Shown here piece by piece: positions 1-5,489 of a stretch of DNA of 16,358 nucleotides; within the stretch, counting starts at the first letter, position 1, and the number at the start of each line of letters is the position of its first letter. The position numbers and the translations under genes are program-made. A model generated the notes under the pieces. It ran no database searches, was not told where the DNA came from, and saw nothing but the letters and a program-made list of their open reading frames with translations. This stretch comes from Bacteroidales bacterium (GTDB taxonomy: Bacteria > Bacteroidota > Bacteroidia > Bacteroidales > F082), in assembly GCA_024762735.1 (NCBI GenBank), contig JANTGU010000017.1, forward strand, positions 1-16,358, given 5' to 3'.

Positions 1-75
1 TTTCAAGATTAAAGGAAGTGTTTCAAGAATAGTTGATAGCCTACATGAATTATTTTTTTGCGCAAAATATTTGCC

Positions 76-109
76 AAATAAAAAATGTTACAATTTCTAA
101 CATTGTAAC
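76..109 (-). terminator. Rho-independent terminator of the tRNA-Val pair
   Basis: Read on the minus strand, an 8-bp inverted repeat (GTTACAAT / ATTGTAAC, plus-strand arms 87-94 and 102-109, 7-nt loop) is followed at once by ATTTTTTATTT. It sits 15 nt beyond the 3' end of the second tRNA, where a tRNA transcript would be expected to end. The stem is AT-rich, so it may be leaky. Confidence 0.6.
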
Positions 110-123
110 CTTTTGATTTCCTG

Positions 124-198
124 TGGGGCGTACTGGAATCGAACCAGTGACCTCTTGCCTGTCAAGCAAGCGCTCTAAACCAACTGAGCTAACGTCCC
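124..198 (-). tRNA. tRNA-Val(GAC)
   Basis: The minus strand folds into a complete 75-nt cloverleaf: acceptor GGGACGT, D arm with GTTGG, anticodon stem CTTGC/GCAAG with loop TTGACAG (anticodon GAC, reading GUC and GUU), T arm ACTGG/CCAGT with TTCGAAT, and discriminator A. CCA is not encoded. The 3' acceptor strand reads ACGCCCC, so position 4:69 is an A-C mismatch and the other six acceptor pairs are Watson-Crick. It is the promoter-distal member of a two-gene unit, 17 nt after tRNA-Val(CAC). Confidence 0.93.
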
Positions 199-215
199 TT
201 CGGTAATTGAGAAAG

Positions 216-290
216 TGGGACATATTGGATTCGAACCAATGACCCCTGCTCTGTGAAAGCAATGCTCTAAACCAACTGAGCTAATGTCCC
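216..290 (-). tRNA. tRNA-Val(CAC)
   Basis: The minus strand folds into a 75-nt cloverleaf with a perfect acceptor stem (GGGACAT / ATGTCCC). The anticodon stem is TTGCT/AGCAG with loop TTCACAG, giving anticodon CAC, which reads GUG. The T arm is ATTGG/CCAAT and the discriminator is A; CCA is not encoded. It is the first of two adjacent valine tRNAs. A CAC valine tRNA is usually supplementary to the UAC one, which must lie elsewhere in the genome. Confidence 0.95.
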
Positions 291-335
291 TTTTCAATGT
301 ACCCCGCAAAAACATACTGTTCTGAACAGGGTTTG

Positions 336-343
336 CAAAAATA
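336..343 (-). promoter_or_regulatory. Candidate -7 box for the tRNA-Val operon
   Basis: On the minus strand TATTTTTG matches the Bacteroidota -7 consensus TAnnTTTG. It would start transcription roughly 40 nt upstream of tRNA-Val(CAC). No clear TTTG is visible 19-21 nt further upstream, so the -33 part is weak. Confidence 0.4.
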
Positions 344-379
344 GAAATTTTTATCATCTAAACAGTTCATAAAATCATC

Positions 380-387
380 TATCTTTG
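380..387 (+). promoter_or_regulatory. Candidate -7 box for the peptidase-acyltransferase pair
   Basis: TATCTTTG matches TAnnTTTG and lies 60 nt before the peptidase start, but lacks a good -33 box. An alternative is TTTG at 384-387 used as a -33, 19 nt before TAATTTTTG at 407-415, whose internal spacer is one base too long. Either would give a 5' leader of about 25-55 nt. The gap 291-447 therefore carries divergent signals for the minus-strand tRNAs and this gene. Confidence 0.35.
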
Positions 388-447
388 GAGTTTCAATTAT
401 TATTTATAATTTTTGCCTTTGAATGGCTACAATAAGCAATTTGTAAA

Positions 448-2685
448 ATGAAAAAGATAATCATTTTTACCCTGACAGTCATTTTGTTATCGGGGACCCA
501 TGCCTTTTCGCAAGCATCAAAAAAGAAAATAACCCTGGATGAAATCTGGCACCTGTACAAGTTTTATCCCAAAACGGTTCATGGCATCAACTCGATGGAT
601 AATGGCAAGCAATACACTATGATTAAGAATGGTTCGTTGGTGATTTACGACTATGCAACAGGCGATTCGGTGGGCGTGCTGCTTCAAAAGGAGAAGCTTG
701 TCCCCGAAGGAAGAAAAACTCCCATCCAATTGGGTTCCTATAGCATGAGCAACGATGGTAAAAAGTTCCTGATTCCCACGGCTACCGAGGCCATATACCG
801 GCATTCCAAAAAATCTGACTTTTATATCTACGATGAAACTACATCGGCGATAACGCCACTTTCGGATGGGGGCAAACAGCGATTGGCCGATTTCAACCCC
901 GAAGGCAACAAGGTGGCATTTGTTCGCGAGAATAATATTTACATCAAGAATCTGGATTCAGGAGAAGAAAAACAGATTACTACCGATGGCAAGGTTAACG
1001 AAATCATCAACGGAACCTGCGACTGGGTATATGAAGAAGAGTTTGGTTTTACCAAAGCTTTTTTCTGGTCGCCTGATGGGAAAAAAATTGCCTATTATCG
1101 TTTTGATGAAAGCAAGGTGAAAGAATACACGCTGACCTACTACGGTAAACTGTACCCGAGGTTATACACCTATAAATACCCTAAGGCCGGCGAAGATAAC
1201 TCGGTGGTTGAAATTTATGTTTACGACCTGGAAACCGGCAAGTCTGTAAAGATGGATACGGGCGAAGATACCGATACCTATATTCCACGGATTAAATGGA
1301 CGGCCGATCCTAACAAGCTGGCCATTGAACACCTGAACCGGTTACAAAACCATTTGGAAATTCTGTTGGCAGATGCCTCAACAGGCCATACTAAGGTGAT
1401 GTATGTTGACGACAATCCATACTACATCGATATTACCGATGACTTGACCTTCCTTCCTGACAACAAGCGGTTTATCATCTCTTCCGAGAAAGATGGGTAC
1501 AACCATATTTACCTTTGCACCATGGATGGGAAGAAGGAAAAACGACTCACCAAAGGAAAATGGGATGTGACAAAAGTGTATGGATACGATGCCGAAAATG
1601 GCGAGGTTTATTATCAAAGCGCGGAGTTGTCGCCCTTAAACCGTGATATATATAAGGTAAACCTCAAAGGAAAGAGAAAAAAGATTTCGACATACAGCGG
1701 CACCAACGATGCCACGTTTAGCAACAACTTTGAGTATTACATCAACACCTTTAGCGATGCCAATACCCCACCATTCATCACGATGAACAAAAATACCGGC
1801 GAAGAGCTTAGGGTGCTTGAAGACAATCAGGCTTTCCGCGATTTGATGTCAACATACGATCTGAGCAAAAAAACCTTCTCATCCTTTACCGACAGCGTGG
1901 TTACTTTGCCTGATGGAAAACAAATCTACCTGAACACCTGGCAAATACTCCCGCCCGATTTCGACAGCACCAAAAAATATCCGGTGCTGCTCTATCAATA
2001 CAGTGGCCCCGGTTCGCAAAGTGTTCTTAACGATTGGGGGTGGAGCAACTATTTTTGGTTTCAGATGCTGGCAGAAAATGGCATCATTGTTACTTGTGTC
2101 GACAACAGGGGCACAGGGGCCAGAGGCCAGGAGTTTAAAAAGATGACCTATCAACAATTGGGCAAGTATGAAAACATCGATCACATTGCCTATGCACGAT
2201 ACCTTGGCAAGCTCCCTTACGTGGATAAAAACAAAATCGGTGTGTTTGGGTGGAGTTACGGTGGTTTTATGTCGAGTTTGGATATTACCAAAGGTGCTGA
2301 TGTTTTTAACACTGCTATTGCCGTGGCACCGGTAACCAACTGGCGCTATTATGATAATATTTATACCGAGCGGTACATGCGAAGACCACAGGATAACCCG
2401 AAAGGATACGACGACAACTCACCCATTAACTTTGTGAAAGAGTTAAAAGGCAATTACCTGCTGGTGCATGGCAGTGCCGATGATAATGTGCATTTTCAGA
2501 ATAGCATGGATATGATTACAGCTTTGGTTAATGCCAGCAAGCAATTTGAACTGTATGTGTATCCAAACAAAAACCATGGTATTTACGGGGGTAACACCCG
2601 TTATCATCTCTACAAGAAAATGACGGACTTTTTGTATAAGAACCTGAAAGGAATTGACATTACATTAGAAGAAATTAATAAATAA
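448..2685 (+). CDS. Secreted dipeptidyl peptidase IV (S9 family)
   Basis: A 745-residue prolyl-oligopeptidase-family serine peptidase predicted to remove N-terminal dipeptides, typically Xaa-Pro. Residues 1 to about 22 form a Sec signal peptide (MKK, hydrophobic core, small residues before SQA), so it should reach the periplasm or outer membrane. The N-terminal half is the DPPIV beta-propeller. It includes DWVYEEEF, whose Glu197 and Glu198 match the Glu pair that anchors the substrate amino terminus in human DPP4. The C-terminal alpha/beta hydrolase domain has the oxyanion-hole Tyr518 (YSGPG), nucleophile Ser603 in GWSYGG, Asp678 in GSADDNVHF and His710 in NKNHG, so the triad is intact. Length is normal for Bacteroidota homologues. 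ATG 448 is chosen because it places the signal peptide correctly. In this phylum such enzymes usually serve peptide scavenging. Exact specificity (DPP4 versus a related dipeptidyl peptidase) is inferred. Confidence 0.93.
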   Translation: MKKIIIFTLTVILLSGTHAFSQASKKKITLDEIWHLYKFYPKTVHGINSMDNGKQYTMIKNGSLVIYDYATGDSVGVLLQKEKLVPEGRKTPIQLGSYSMSNDGKKFLIPTATEAIYRHSKKSDFYIYDETTSAITPLSDGGKQRLADFNPEGNKVAFVRENNIYIKNLDSGEEKQITTDGKVNEIINGTCDWVYEEEFGFTKAFFWSPDGKKIAYYRFDESKVKEYTLTYYGKLYPRLYTYKYPKAGEDNSVVEIYVYDLETGKSVKMDTGEDTDTYIPRIKWTADPNKLAIEHLNRLQNHLEILLADASTGHTKVMYVDDNPYYIDITDDLTFLPDNKRFIISSEKDGYNHIYLCTMDGKKEKRLTKGKWDVTKVYGYDAENGEVYYQSAELSPLNRDIYKVNLKGKRKKISTYSGTNDATFSNNFEYYINTFSDANTPPFITMNKNTGEELRVLEDNQAFRDLMSTYDLSKKTFSSFTDSVVTLPDGKQIYLNTWQILPPDFDSTKKYPVLLYQYSGPGSQSVLNDWGWSNYFWFQMLAENGIIVTCVDNRGTGARGQEFKKMTYQQLGKYENIDHIAYARYLGKLPYVDKNKIGVFGWSYGGFMSSLDITKGADVFNTAIAVAPVTNWRYYDNIYTERYMRRPQDNPKGYDDNSPINFVKELKGNYLLVHGSADDNVHFQNSMDMITALVNASKQFELYVYPNKNHGIYGGNTRYHLYKKMTDFLYKNLKGIDITLEEINK

Positions 2686-2691
2686 CATCAA

Positions 2692-3276
2692 GTGGAAAAA
2701 TTTGCAAAATTTGTATTAAAGCTGTTTGGTTGGAAAATTCTTGGGGATTTCCCAACGCAATACAAAAAACTCGTCATTTTGGAGGCACCTCATACCTCGA
2801 ATCTTGATTATTTTATAGGTATGATGTGTATCTATGCATCGGGCGTAAAAGTGAACGTGATTATTAAAAAGGAGGCTTTTTTCTGGCCCTTTGCCGGGTT
2901 GCTGAAAAAGGCCGGGGGTATTCCCATCGACCGGAAGGGGAGTACCAGCAAAGTGGAAGCCATTGCCAAACTTTTTGAAAAACACGATACACTTAATTTA
3001 GCAATCACGCCTGAAGGAACCCGGTCGCTGTCGAAAAAGTGGAAAAAGGGCTACTACTACATCGCGCTAAAAGCCAAAGTGCCTATTTTATTATCTTCCA
3101 TCGATTACAAGAAGAAAGAGGGGCATTTTGGGCCGGTTATTTTTCCTTCGGGAGATTACGAAAAGGATTTCAAGCAGATAGAAGCCTATTACCGGGGAAT
3201 CAATGCCCGATATCCCGAAAAGTACAACCTGAGCCCCATGTATTTGGAAAAAGAGGATAAAATGGCGAAAGAATAA
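2692..3276 (+). CDS. PlsC-type 1-acylglycerol-3-phosphate acyltransferase family protein
   Basis: A 194-residue protein of the lysophospholipid acyltransferase fold, which transfers an acyl chain to a glycerolipid or related acceptor at the inner membrane. The family HX4D motif is HTSNLD (His34, Asp39), GGIPIDR (75-81) forms the substrate-binding block, and PEGTRS (107-112) is the phosphate-binding block. It is shorter than classical PlsC (about 240 residues) and lacks an obvious N-terminal membrane anchor, like the compact Bacteroidota members. The start is GTG 2692. The reading frame upstream is closed by the peptidase stop only two codons earlier, and the next in-frame ATG (Met44) would delete HX4D, so no other start is tenable. 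Co-transcription with the peptidase is likely. The acceptor substrate cannot be told from sequence; an ornithine-lipid or other lipid acyltransferase is possible. Confidence 0.85.
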   Translation: MEKFAKFVLKLFGWKILGDFPTQYKKLVILEAPHTSNLDYFIGMMCIYASGVKVNVIIKKEAFFWPFAGLLKKAGGIPIDRKGSTSKVEAIAKLFEKHDTLNLAITPEGTRSLSKKWKKGYYYIALKAKVPILLSSIDYKKKEGHFGPVIFPSGDYEKDFKQIEAYYRGINARYPEKYNLSPMYLEKEDKMAKE

Positions 3277-3307
3277 TTTGCCATGGATTTTGTTTGAGAA
3301 AAAGTTT

Positions 3308-3315
3308 TATCTTTG
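3308..3315 (+). promoter_or_regulatory. Candidate -7 box of the rpsU promoter
   Basis: TATCTTTG is an exact TAnnTTTG match 48 nt upstream of the rpsU ATG. TTTG occurs at 3289-3292 and 3293-3296, giving spacings of 15 and 11 nt, shorter than the usual 19-21, so the -33 box is uncertain. Confidence 0.5.
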
Positions 3316-3346
3316 CAGCCAATTAATTTTTTTAACCATTTTAAAC

Positions 3347-3356
3347 AAAGGTAGGT
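3347..3356 (+). promoter_or_regulatory. Split Shine-Dalgarno-like element before rpsU
   Basis: AAAGGTAGGT ends 7 nt before the rpsU ATG. It equals the SD core AAAGGAGGT with one extra T, so it can pair AAAGG or AGGT with the anti-SD but not both continuously. rpsU genes of Bacteroidota are reported to carry SD elements used for autoregulation by bS21. This one is weaker than the SDs of hpf and rplA in this window. Confidence 0.4.
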
Positions 3357-3363
3357 ATTTAAC

Positions 3364-3558
3364 ATGATTATTATTCCTGTTAAAGAAGGCGAAAACATTG
3401 ACCGGGCATTAAAACGGTATAAACGCAAGTTTGAGAAAACGGGCAACATGAGAGAGCTTCGTGAGCGTCAGCGCTTCACAAAACCCTCCATCAAGCGTCG
3501 TGAACAAAAACTGAAAGCGATTTATGTCCAGAGTCTGCGTCAAGCCGAACAAGGCTAA
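3364..3558 (+). CDS. rpsU: 30S ribosomal protein bS21
   Basis: A 64-residue, highly basic protein with the S21 pattern: a hydrophobic start (MIIIPVKEGENID), then ALKRYKRKFEKTGNMRELRERQ and a basic C-terminal helix. It binds the 30S platform near the 3' end of 16S rRNA. In Bacteroidota cryo-EM structures bS21, with bS18 and bS6, holds the anti-SD tail so that it is not free to pair with mRNA. Length is as expected for the phylum. It has its own -7 box and a split SD-like leader, and is followed by a long hairpin (3599-3646) that may end its transcript. The neighbouring recombinase and hibernation-factor genes are in the arrangement common in Bacteroidota. Confidence 0.96.
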   Translation: MIIIPVKEGENIDRALKRYKRKFEKTGNMRELRERQRFTKPSIKRREQKLKAIYVQSLRQAEQG

Positions 3559-3598
3559 GTGTTAGCACCTTAACAAAAATTAAGGAATTTATTCCTTT

Positions 3599-3652
3599 GA
3601 AACTTTGAATCAGTTGCGATTTTTCGTACATTTGATTCAAAGTTTCTTTTTT
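3599..3652 (+). terminator. Long hairpin with T tail after rpsU, overlapping the xer promoter
   Basis: A perfect 14-bp inverted repeat (GAAACTTTGAATCA at 3599-3612, complement at 3633-3646) is followed by six T (3647-3652). Inside the 20-nt loop, TGCGA/TCGTA (3615-3619, 3624-3628) can form a further 5-bp stem around TTTT. This has the form of an intrinsic terminator for rpsU. A smaller hairpin, AAGGAA/TTCCTT (3582-3597), precedes it. The right arm also carries the -7 box of the next gene. Confidence 0.55.
3604..3634 (+). promoter_or_regulatory. Promoter of the Xer recombinase gene (TTTG-N19-TACATTTG)
   Basis: TTTG at 3604-3607 and TACATTTG at 3627-3634 are separated by 19 nt, an exact match to the Bacteroidota primary-sigma consensus. 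Transcription would begin near 3641, about 20 nt before ATG 3662. The -33 box lies in the left arm, and the -7 box straddles the loop and right arm, of the 14-bp inverted repeat. Confidence 0.6.
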
Positions 3653-3661
3653 ATTACCCTA

Positions 3662-4558
3662 ATGGATATTAACAGCTTTATTCAATATATATCACTCGAA
3701 AAGCAGTACTCTAAGCACACTGTAAAAGCTTATCAAAACGACTTGTCCGCATTTTTGTACTACCTCCGGGATGCCTTTGAAATTTCAGAGCCATCCGCAG
3801 TCACACGCGATATGATTCGCTCGTGGATTGTTAATTTAATTGATGAGGGTAAATCTAATATTACCATCAATAGGAAACTCAGTACACTTAAATCCTATTT
3901 CAATTATTTAATAAAGGTGGGTGCGGTAATAAAGAATCCGGTTAAAAACATCACGGCTTTAAAAACACCATCTTATTTGCCGCAATTTATCACTAAAGAA
4001 AAAATGTCGCTTTACTATAACTCCAAAAAGGAGCTTTCGGATTTTGACGCATTACGTAATTTTTTAGTTGTTGACATTCTTTACACAACCGGCATTAGAG
4101 AAGATGAATTAATAAATCTGAAAGAAGAAGATGTTAATTTTAGTCAAAATACCTTTAAAGTTACCGGTAAGCGCAACAAGCAGCGCGTTATTCCGTTTTC
4201 AGAAAATGAAAAATCCTATGTAATAAGGTATATGCAATTAAAAGCTGAGCAATTTTCAGAACCTAACCCATACCTTATTGTAACCAACAAAGGTTCGCGA
4301 GCCTATCCTAAATTTATTTACCGGATTGTCCGTCACGAGTTGTCGACCGTGACACAATCAAAAAAAAGCCCGCACGTATTAAGGCATACTTTTGCAACAC
4401 ACATGCTTAACGAGGGTGCCGACCTGAATACCATTAAAGAGATACTGGGTCATGCAAACTTGTCGGCTACCCAGGTGTACACACACAACACCATTGAGCA
4501 ATTAAAATCAATATATAACCATGCGCATCCCAGAGCGCAATTAAAAAAGGAGGTTTAA
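3662..4558 (+). CDS. xerC: Xer-type tyrosine recombinase
   Basis: A 298-residue tyrosine recombinase of Xer size. Residues 1 to about 90 are the SAM-like core-binding domain (HTVKAYQNDLSAF) and the rest is the catalytic domain. All catalytic residues are present: Arg146 in TTGIRE, Lys170 in TGKRNKQR, His238 and Arg241 in HVLRHTFATH, His264 in LGHANL and Tyr273 in VYTH. Its likely role is resolving chromosome dimers at dif with a XerD partner. Placement between rpsU and the hibernation factor, with no att-like repeats or phage genes, favours a housekeeping enzyme over a mobile-element integrase. ATG 3662 is chosen over an in-frame TTG at 3605, because that codon lies inside the promoter and would add a hydrophobic tail unlike the family. 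Whether the partner role is XerC or XerD is not decided by sequence alone. The end of the gene contains the SD of hpf. Confidence 0.9.
   Translation: MDINSFIQYISLEKQYSKHTVKAYQNDLSAFLYYLRDAFEISEPSAVTRDMIRSWIVNLIDEGKSNITINRKLSTLKSYFNYLIKVGAVIKNPVKNITALKTPSYLPQFITKEKMSLYYNSKKELSDFDALRNFLVVDILYTTGIREDELINLKEEDVNFSQNTFKVTGKRNKQRVIPFSENEKSYVIRYMQLKAEQFSEPNPYLIVTNKGSRAYPKFIYRIVRHELSTVTQSKKSPHVLRHTFATHMLNEGADLNTIKEILGHANLSATQVYTHNTIEQLKSIYNHAHPRAQLKKEV
4546..4554 (+). promoter_or_regulatory. Near-perfect Shine-Dalgarno of hpf
   Basis: AAAGGAGGT gives nine contiguous bases complementary to a canonical 16S 3' end, 5 nt before ATG 4560. It lies within the last codons of the recombinase gene (stop 4556-4558). 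Most other genes here have no SD, so this element is exceptional. Confidence 0.8.
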
Positions 4559-4559
4559 C

Positions 4560-4856
4560 ATGAAAGTAAACATCACGTCAGTACATTTTAAAGCTGACAA
4601 AAAGCTGGAGGATTTTATTGAGAAGAAGGTAGGCAAACTTTCCAACGCTTACGAGGGAGTTCTTGGAACCGATGTTACGCTTAAACTCGATAATTCCGAG
4701 TCGAAAGCCAACAAGATAACGGAAATTAAAGTAAGCATCAAAGGCCAGCACCTGTTTGCCAAAAAACAAAGCAAGACTTTTGAAGAAGCTACAGACGTTG
4801 CTGTTGAGGCACTTAGGAGGCAACTCACCAAACACAAAGAGATGATTAAAAAATAA
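4560..4856 (+). CDS. hpf: Ribosome hibernation-promoting factor, short form
   Basis: A 98-residue protein of the HPF/RaiA (YfiA) family, which binds the decoding centre of the 30S subunit during slow growth or stress and blocks tRNA and mRNA sites. It shows the family beta-alpha-beta-beta-beta-alpha pattern: MKVNITSVHFKAD, the helix KLEDFIEKKVGKL, strands near VTLKLDN and KITEIKVSI, and the basic final helix EALRRQLTKHKEMIKK. It lacks the C-terminal dimerisation domain of long HPF, so it is the short type. One base separates it from the recombinase stop, so the two are probably co-transcribed. Its strong SD may let it respond to the state of the ribosome. A terminator-like hairpin follows at 4910-4943. 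Whether it acts as HPF (100S-forming) or RaiA/YfiA-like cannot be told. Confidence 0.93.
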   Translation: MKVNITSVHFKADKKLEDFIEKKVGKLSNAYEGVLGTDVTLKLDNSESKANKITEIKVSIKGQHLFAKKQSKTFEEATDVAVEALRRQLTKHKEMIKK

Positions 4857-4878
4857 TTCAAGTTTTTTTTATTTTTTG

Positions 4879-4910
4879 TTTGGTTATTAAACTTAAACTA
4901 TATATTTTTG
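4879..4910 (+). promoter_or_regulatory. Promoter of the tRNA-tuf block (TTTG-N20-TATTTTTG)
   Basis: TTTG at 4879-4882 and TATTTTTG at 4903-4910 are 20 nt apart, a close fit to the Bacteroidota consensus, in a T-rich region after hpf. Initiation would fall near 4917, about 90 nt before tRNA-Thr(TGT). It is the best candidate promoter for the four tRNAs and tuf, and possibly for genes beyond. Confidence 0.65.
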
Positions 4911-4943
4911 CAGACCTTTTTACGGAGAGGTCTGCTTCTTTTT
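4910..4943 (+). terminator. Terminator hairpin of hpf, abutting the tRNA-tuf promoter
   Basis: GCAGACCT (4910-4917) pairs with AGGTCTGC (4928-4935) over 8 bp, extendable by two pairs, followed by TTCTTTTT (4936-4943). Its first base is the last base of the -7 box and the expected start site falls at the end of the left arm. The hairpin would therefore form only in transcripts arriving from hpf. Confidence 0.65.
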
Positions 4944-5004
4944 AAAAGGGACGAGTTCATTAAGAAAATGTCAACAAAGGCAAGTTCTGAGTAAAGGCAG
5001 AAAT

Positions 5005-5077
5005 GCCAACATAGCTCAGTTGGTAGAGCAGCTGATTTGTAATCAGCCGGTCGGGGGTTCGAGTCCCTCTGTTGGCT
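5005..5077 (+). tRNA. tRNA-Thr(TGT)
   Basis: A complete 73-nt cloverleaf: acceptor GCCAACA/TGTTGGC, anticodon stem GCTGA/TCAGC with loop TTTGTAA (anticodon TGT, reading ACA), a TTCGAGT T loop and discriminator T. CCA is not encoded. It is the first of four tRNAs leading into tuf. Confidence 0.97.
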
Positions 5078-5102
5078 CAGTTCATTTAAATATTGAAAAC
5101 AC

Positions 5103-5184
5103 GGGGGGATACCGAAGCGGTCAAACGGGGCAGACTGTAAATCTGTTGGCTCAGCCTTCGGAGGTTCGAATCCTCCTCCCCCCA
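5103..5184 (+). tRNA. tRNA-Tyr(GTA)
   Basis: An 82-nt class II tRNA with a long variable arm. The acceptor is GGGGGGA/TCCCCCC, the anticodon stem GCAGA/TCTGT with loop CTGTAAA (anticodon GTA), the T arm GGAGG/CCTCC and the discriminator A. CCA is not encoded. It lies 25 nt after tRNA-Thr(TGT). Confidence 0.97.
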
Positions 5185-5206
5185 CACCTATATAAGGTTA
5201 AATTGA

Positions 5207-5266
5207 AAAGGCTAAAGGCTAAAGTAAACAAACCGAAAAGTTATCTTACTTTAATCTTTAGCCTTT
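5207..5266 (+). repeat. Long imperfect inverted repeat in the tRNA-Tyr/tRNA-Gly spacer
   Basis: AAAGGCTAAAG (5207-5217) pairs with CTTTAGCCTTT (5256-5266). After a 2x2 internal mismatch, TAAAGTAA (5220-5227) pairs with TTACTTTA (5246-5253), giving 19 pairs around an 18-nt loop. The left arm contains GGCTAAA twice in tandem (5210-5223). GGTTAA/TTAACC (5196-5201, 5265-5270) could pair instead at the base. It may be an RNA-processing structure or a copy of a dispersed palindromic repeat. Nothing in it codes. Confidence 0.65.
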
Positions 5267-5277
5267 AACCTTGTTAA

Positions 5278-5350
5278 GCGGGAGTAGCTCATCTGGTAGA
5301 GCGACAGCCTTCCAAGCTGTAGGTGGCGGGTTCGAGTCCCGTCTCCCGCT
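5278..5350 (+). tRNA. tRNA-Gly(TCC)
   Basis: A 73-nt cloverleaf with acceptor GCGGGAG/CTCCCGC, anticodon stem ACAGC/GCTGT, loop CTTCCAA (anticodon TCC, reading GGA and GGG), a TTCGAGT T loop and discriminator T. CCA is not encoded. Confidence 0.97.
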
Positions 5351-5365
5351 CAGTAGAAAAATAAA

Positions 5366-5437
5366 GCCGGGGTAGCTCAGGGGTAGAGCGCTTCCTTGGT
5401 AAGGAAGAGGTCACGAGTTCAATTCTCGTCCTCGGCT
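5366..5437 (+). tRNA. tRNA-Thr(GGT)
   Basis: A 72-nt cloverleaf with acceptor GCCGGGG/CCTCGGC (one G-U pair), anticodon stem CTTCC/GGAAG, loop TTGGTAA (anticodon GGT, reading ACC and ACU), T loop TTCAATT and discriminator T. It lies 52 nt upstream of tuf. Confidence 0.96.
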
Positions 5438-5489
5438 CGAAATTAACATAGTGAAGTAACATTATTATTTTTTAAAAACAAGTTTTGAT

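Noticed and set aside
1..28. Direct repeat TTTCAAGA at 1-8 and 21-28
   Set aside because: Only two 8-base copies in AT-rich sequence at the window edge; not distinguishable from chance, and no CRISPR-like regularity.
50..357. Two short minus-strand open frames at 50-262 and 175-357
   Set aside because: They are translations of the tRNA-Val genes and their flanks, with no protein-like signal.
3605..3661. Longer Xer open frame starting at TTG 3605
   Set aside because: The codon lies within the -33 box of the xer promoter and the hairpin. The extra 19 residues are unlike the family, and ATG 3662 gives the usual Xer length.
3662..4558. The recombinase as integrase of a mobile element or integron
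   Set aside because: Xer size and motifs, a core ribosomal neighbourhood, no att-like direct repeats at the nearby tRNAs and no cargo genes.
4898..5185. Minus-strand 95-codon open frame, and the plus-strand frame 5020-5268
   Set aside because: Both are read through tRNA genes. GFEPP/SNPRP-like peptides are the familiar translation of tRNA T arms.
5005..5437. The four tRNA genes as a phage-type tRNA array
   Set aside because: This is the tRNA-tuf arrangement commonly seen in bacteria, with housekeeping anticodons and no phage genes.
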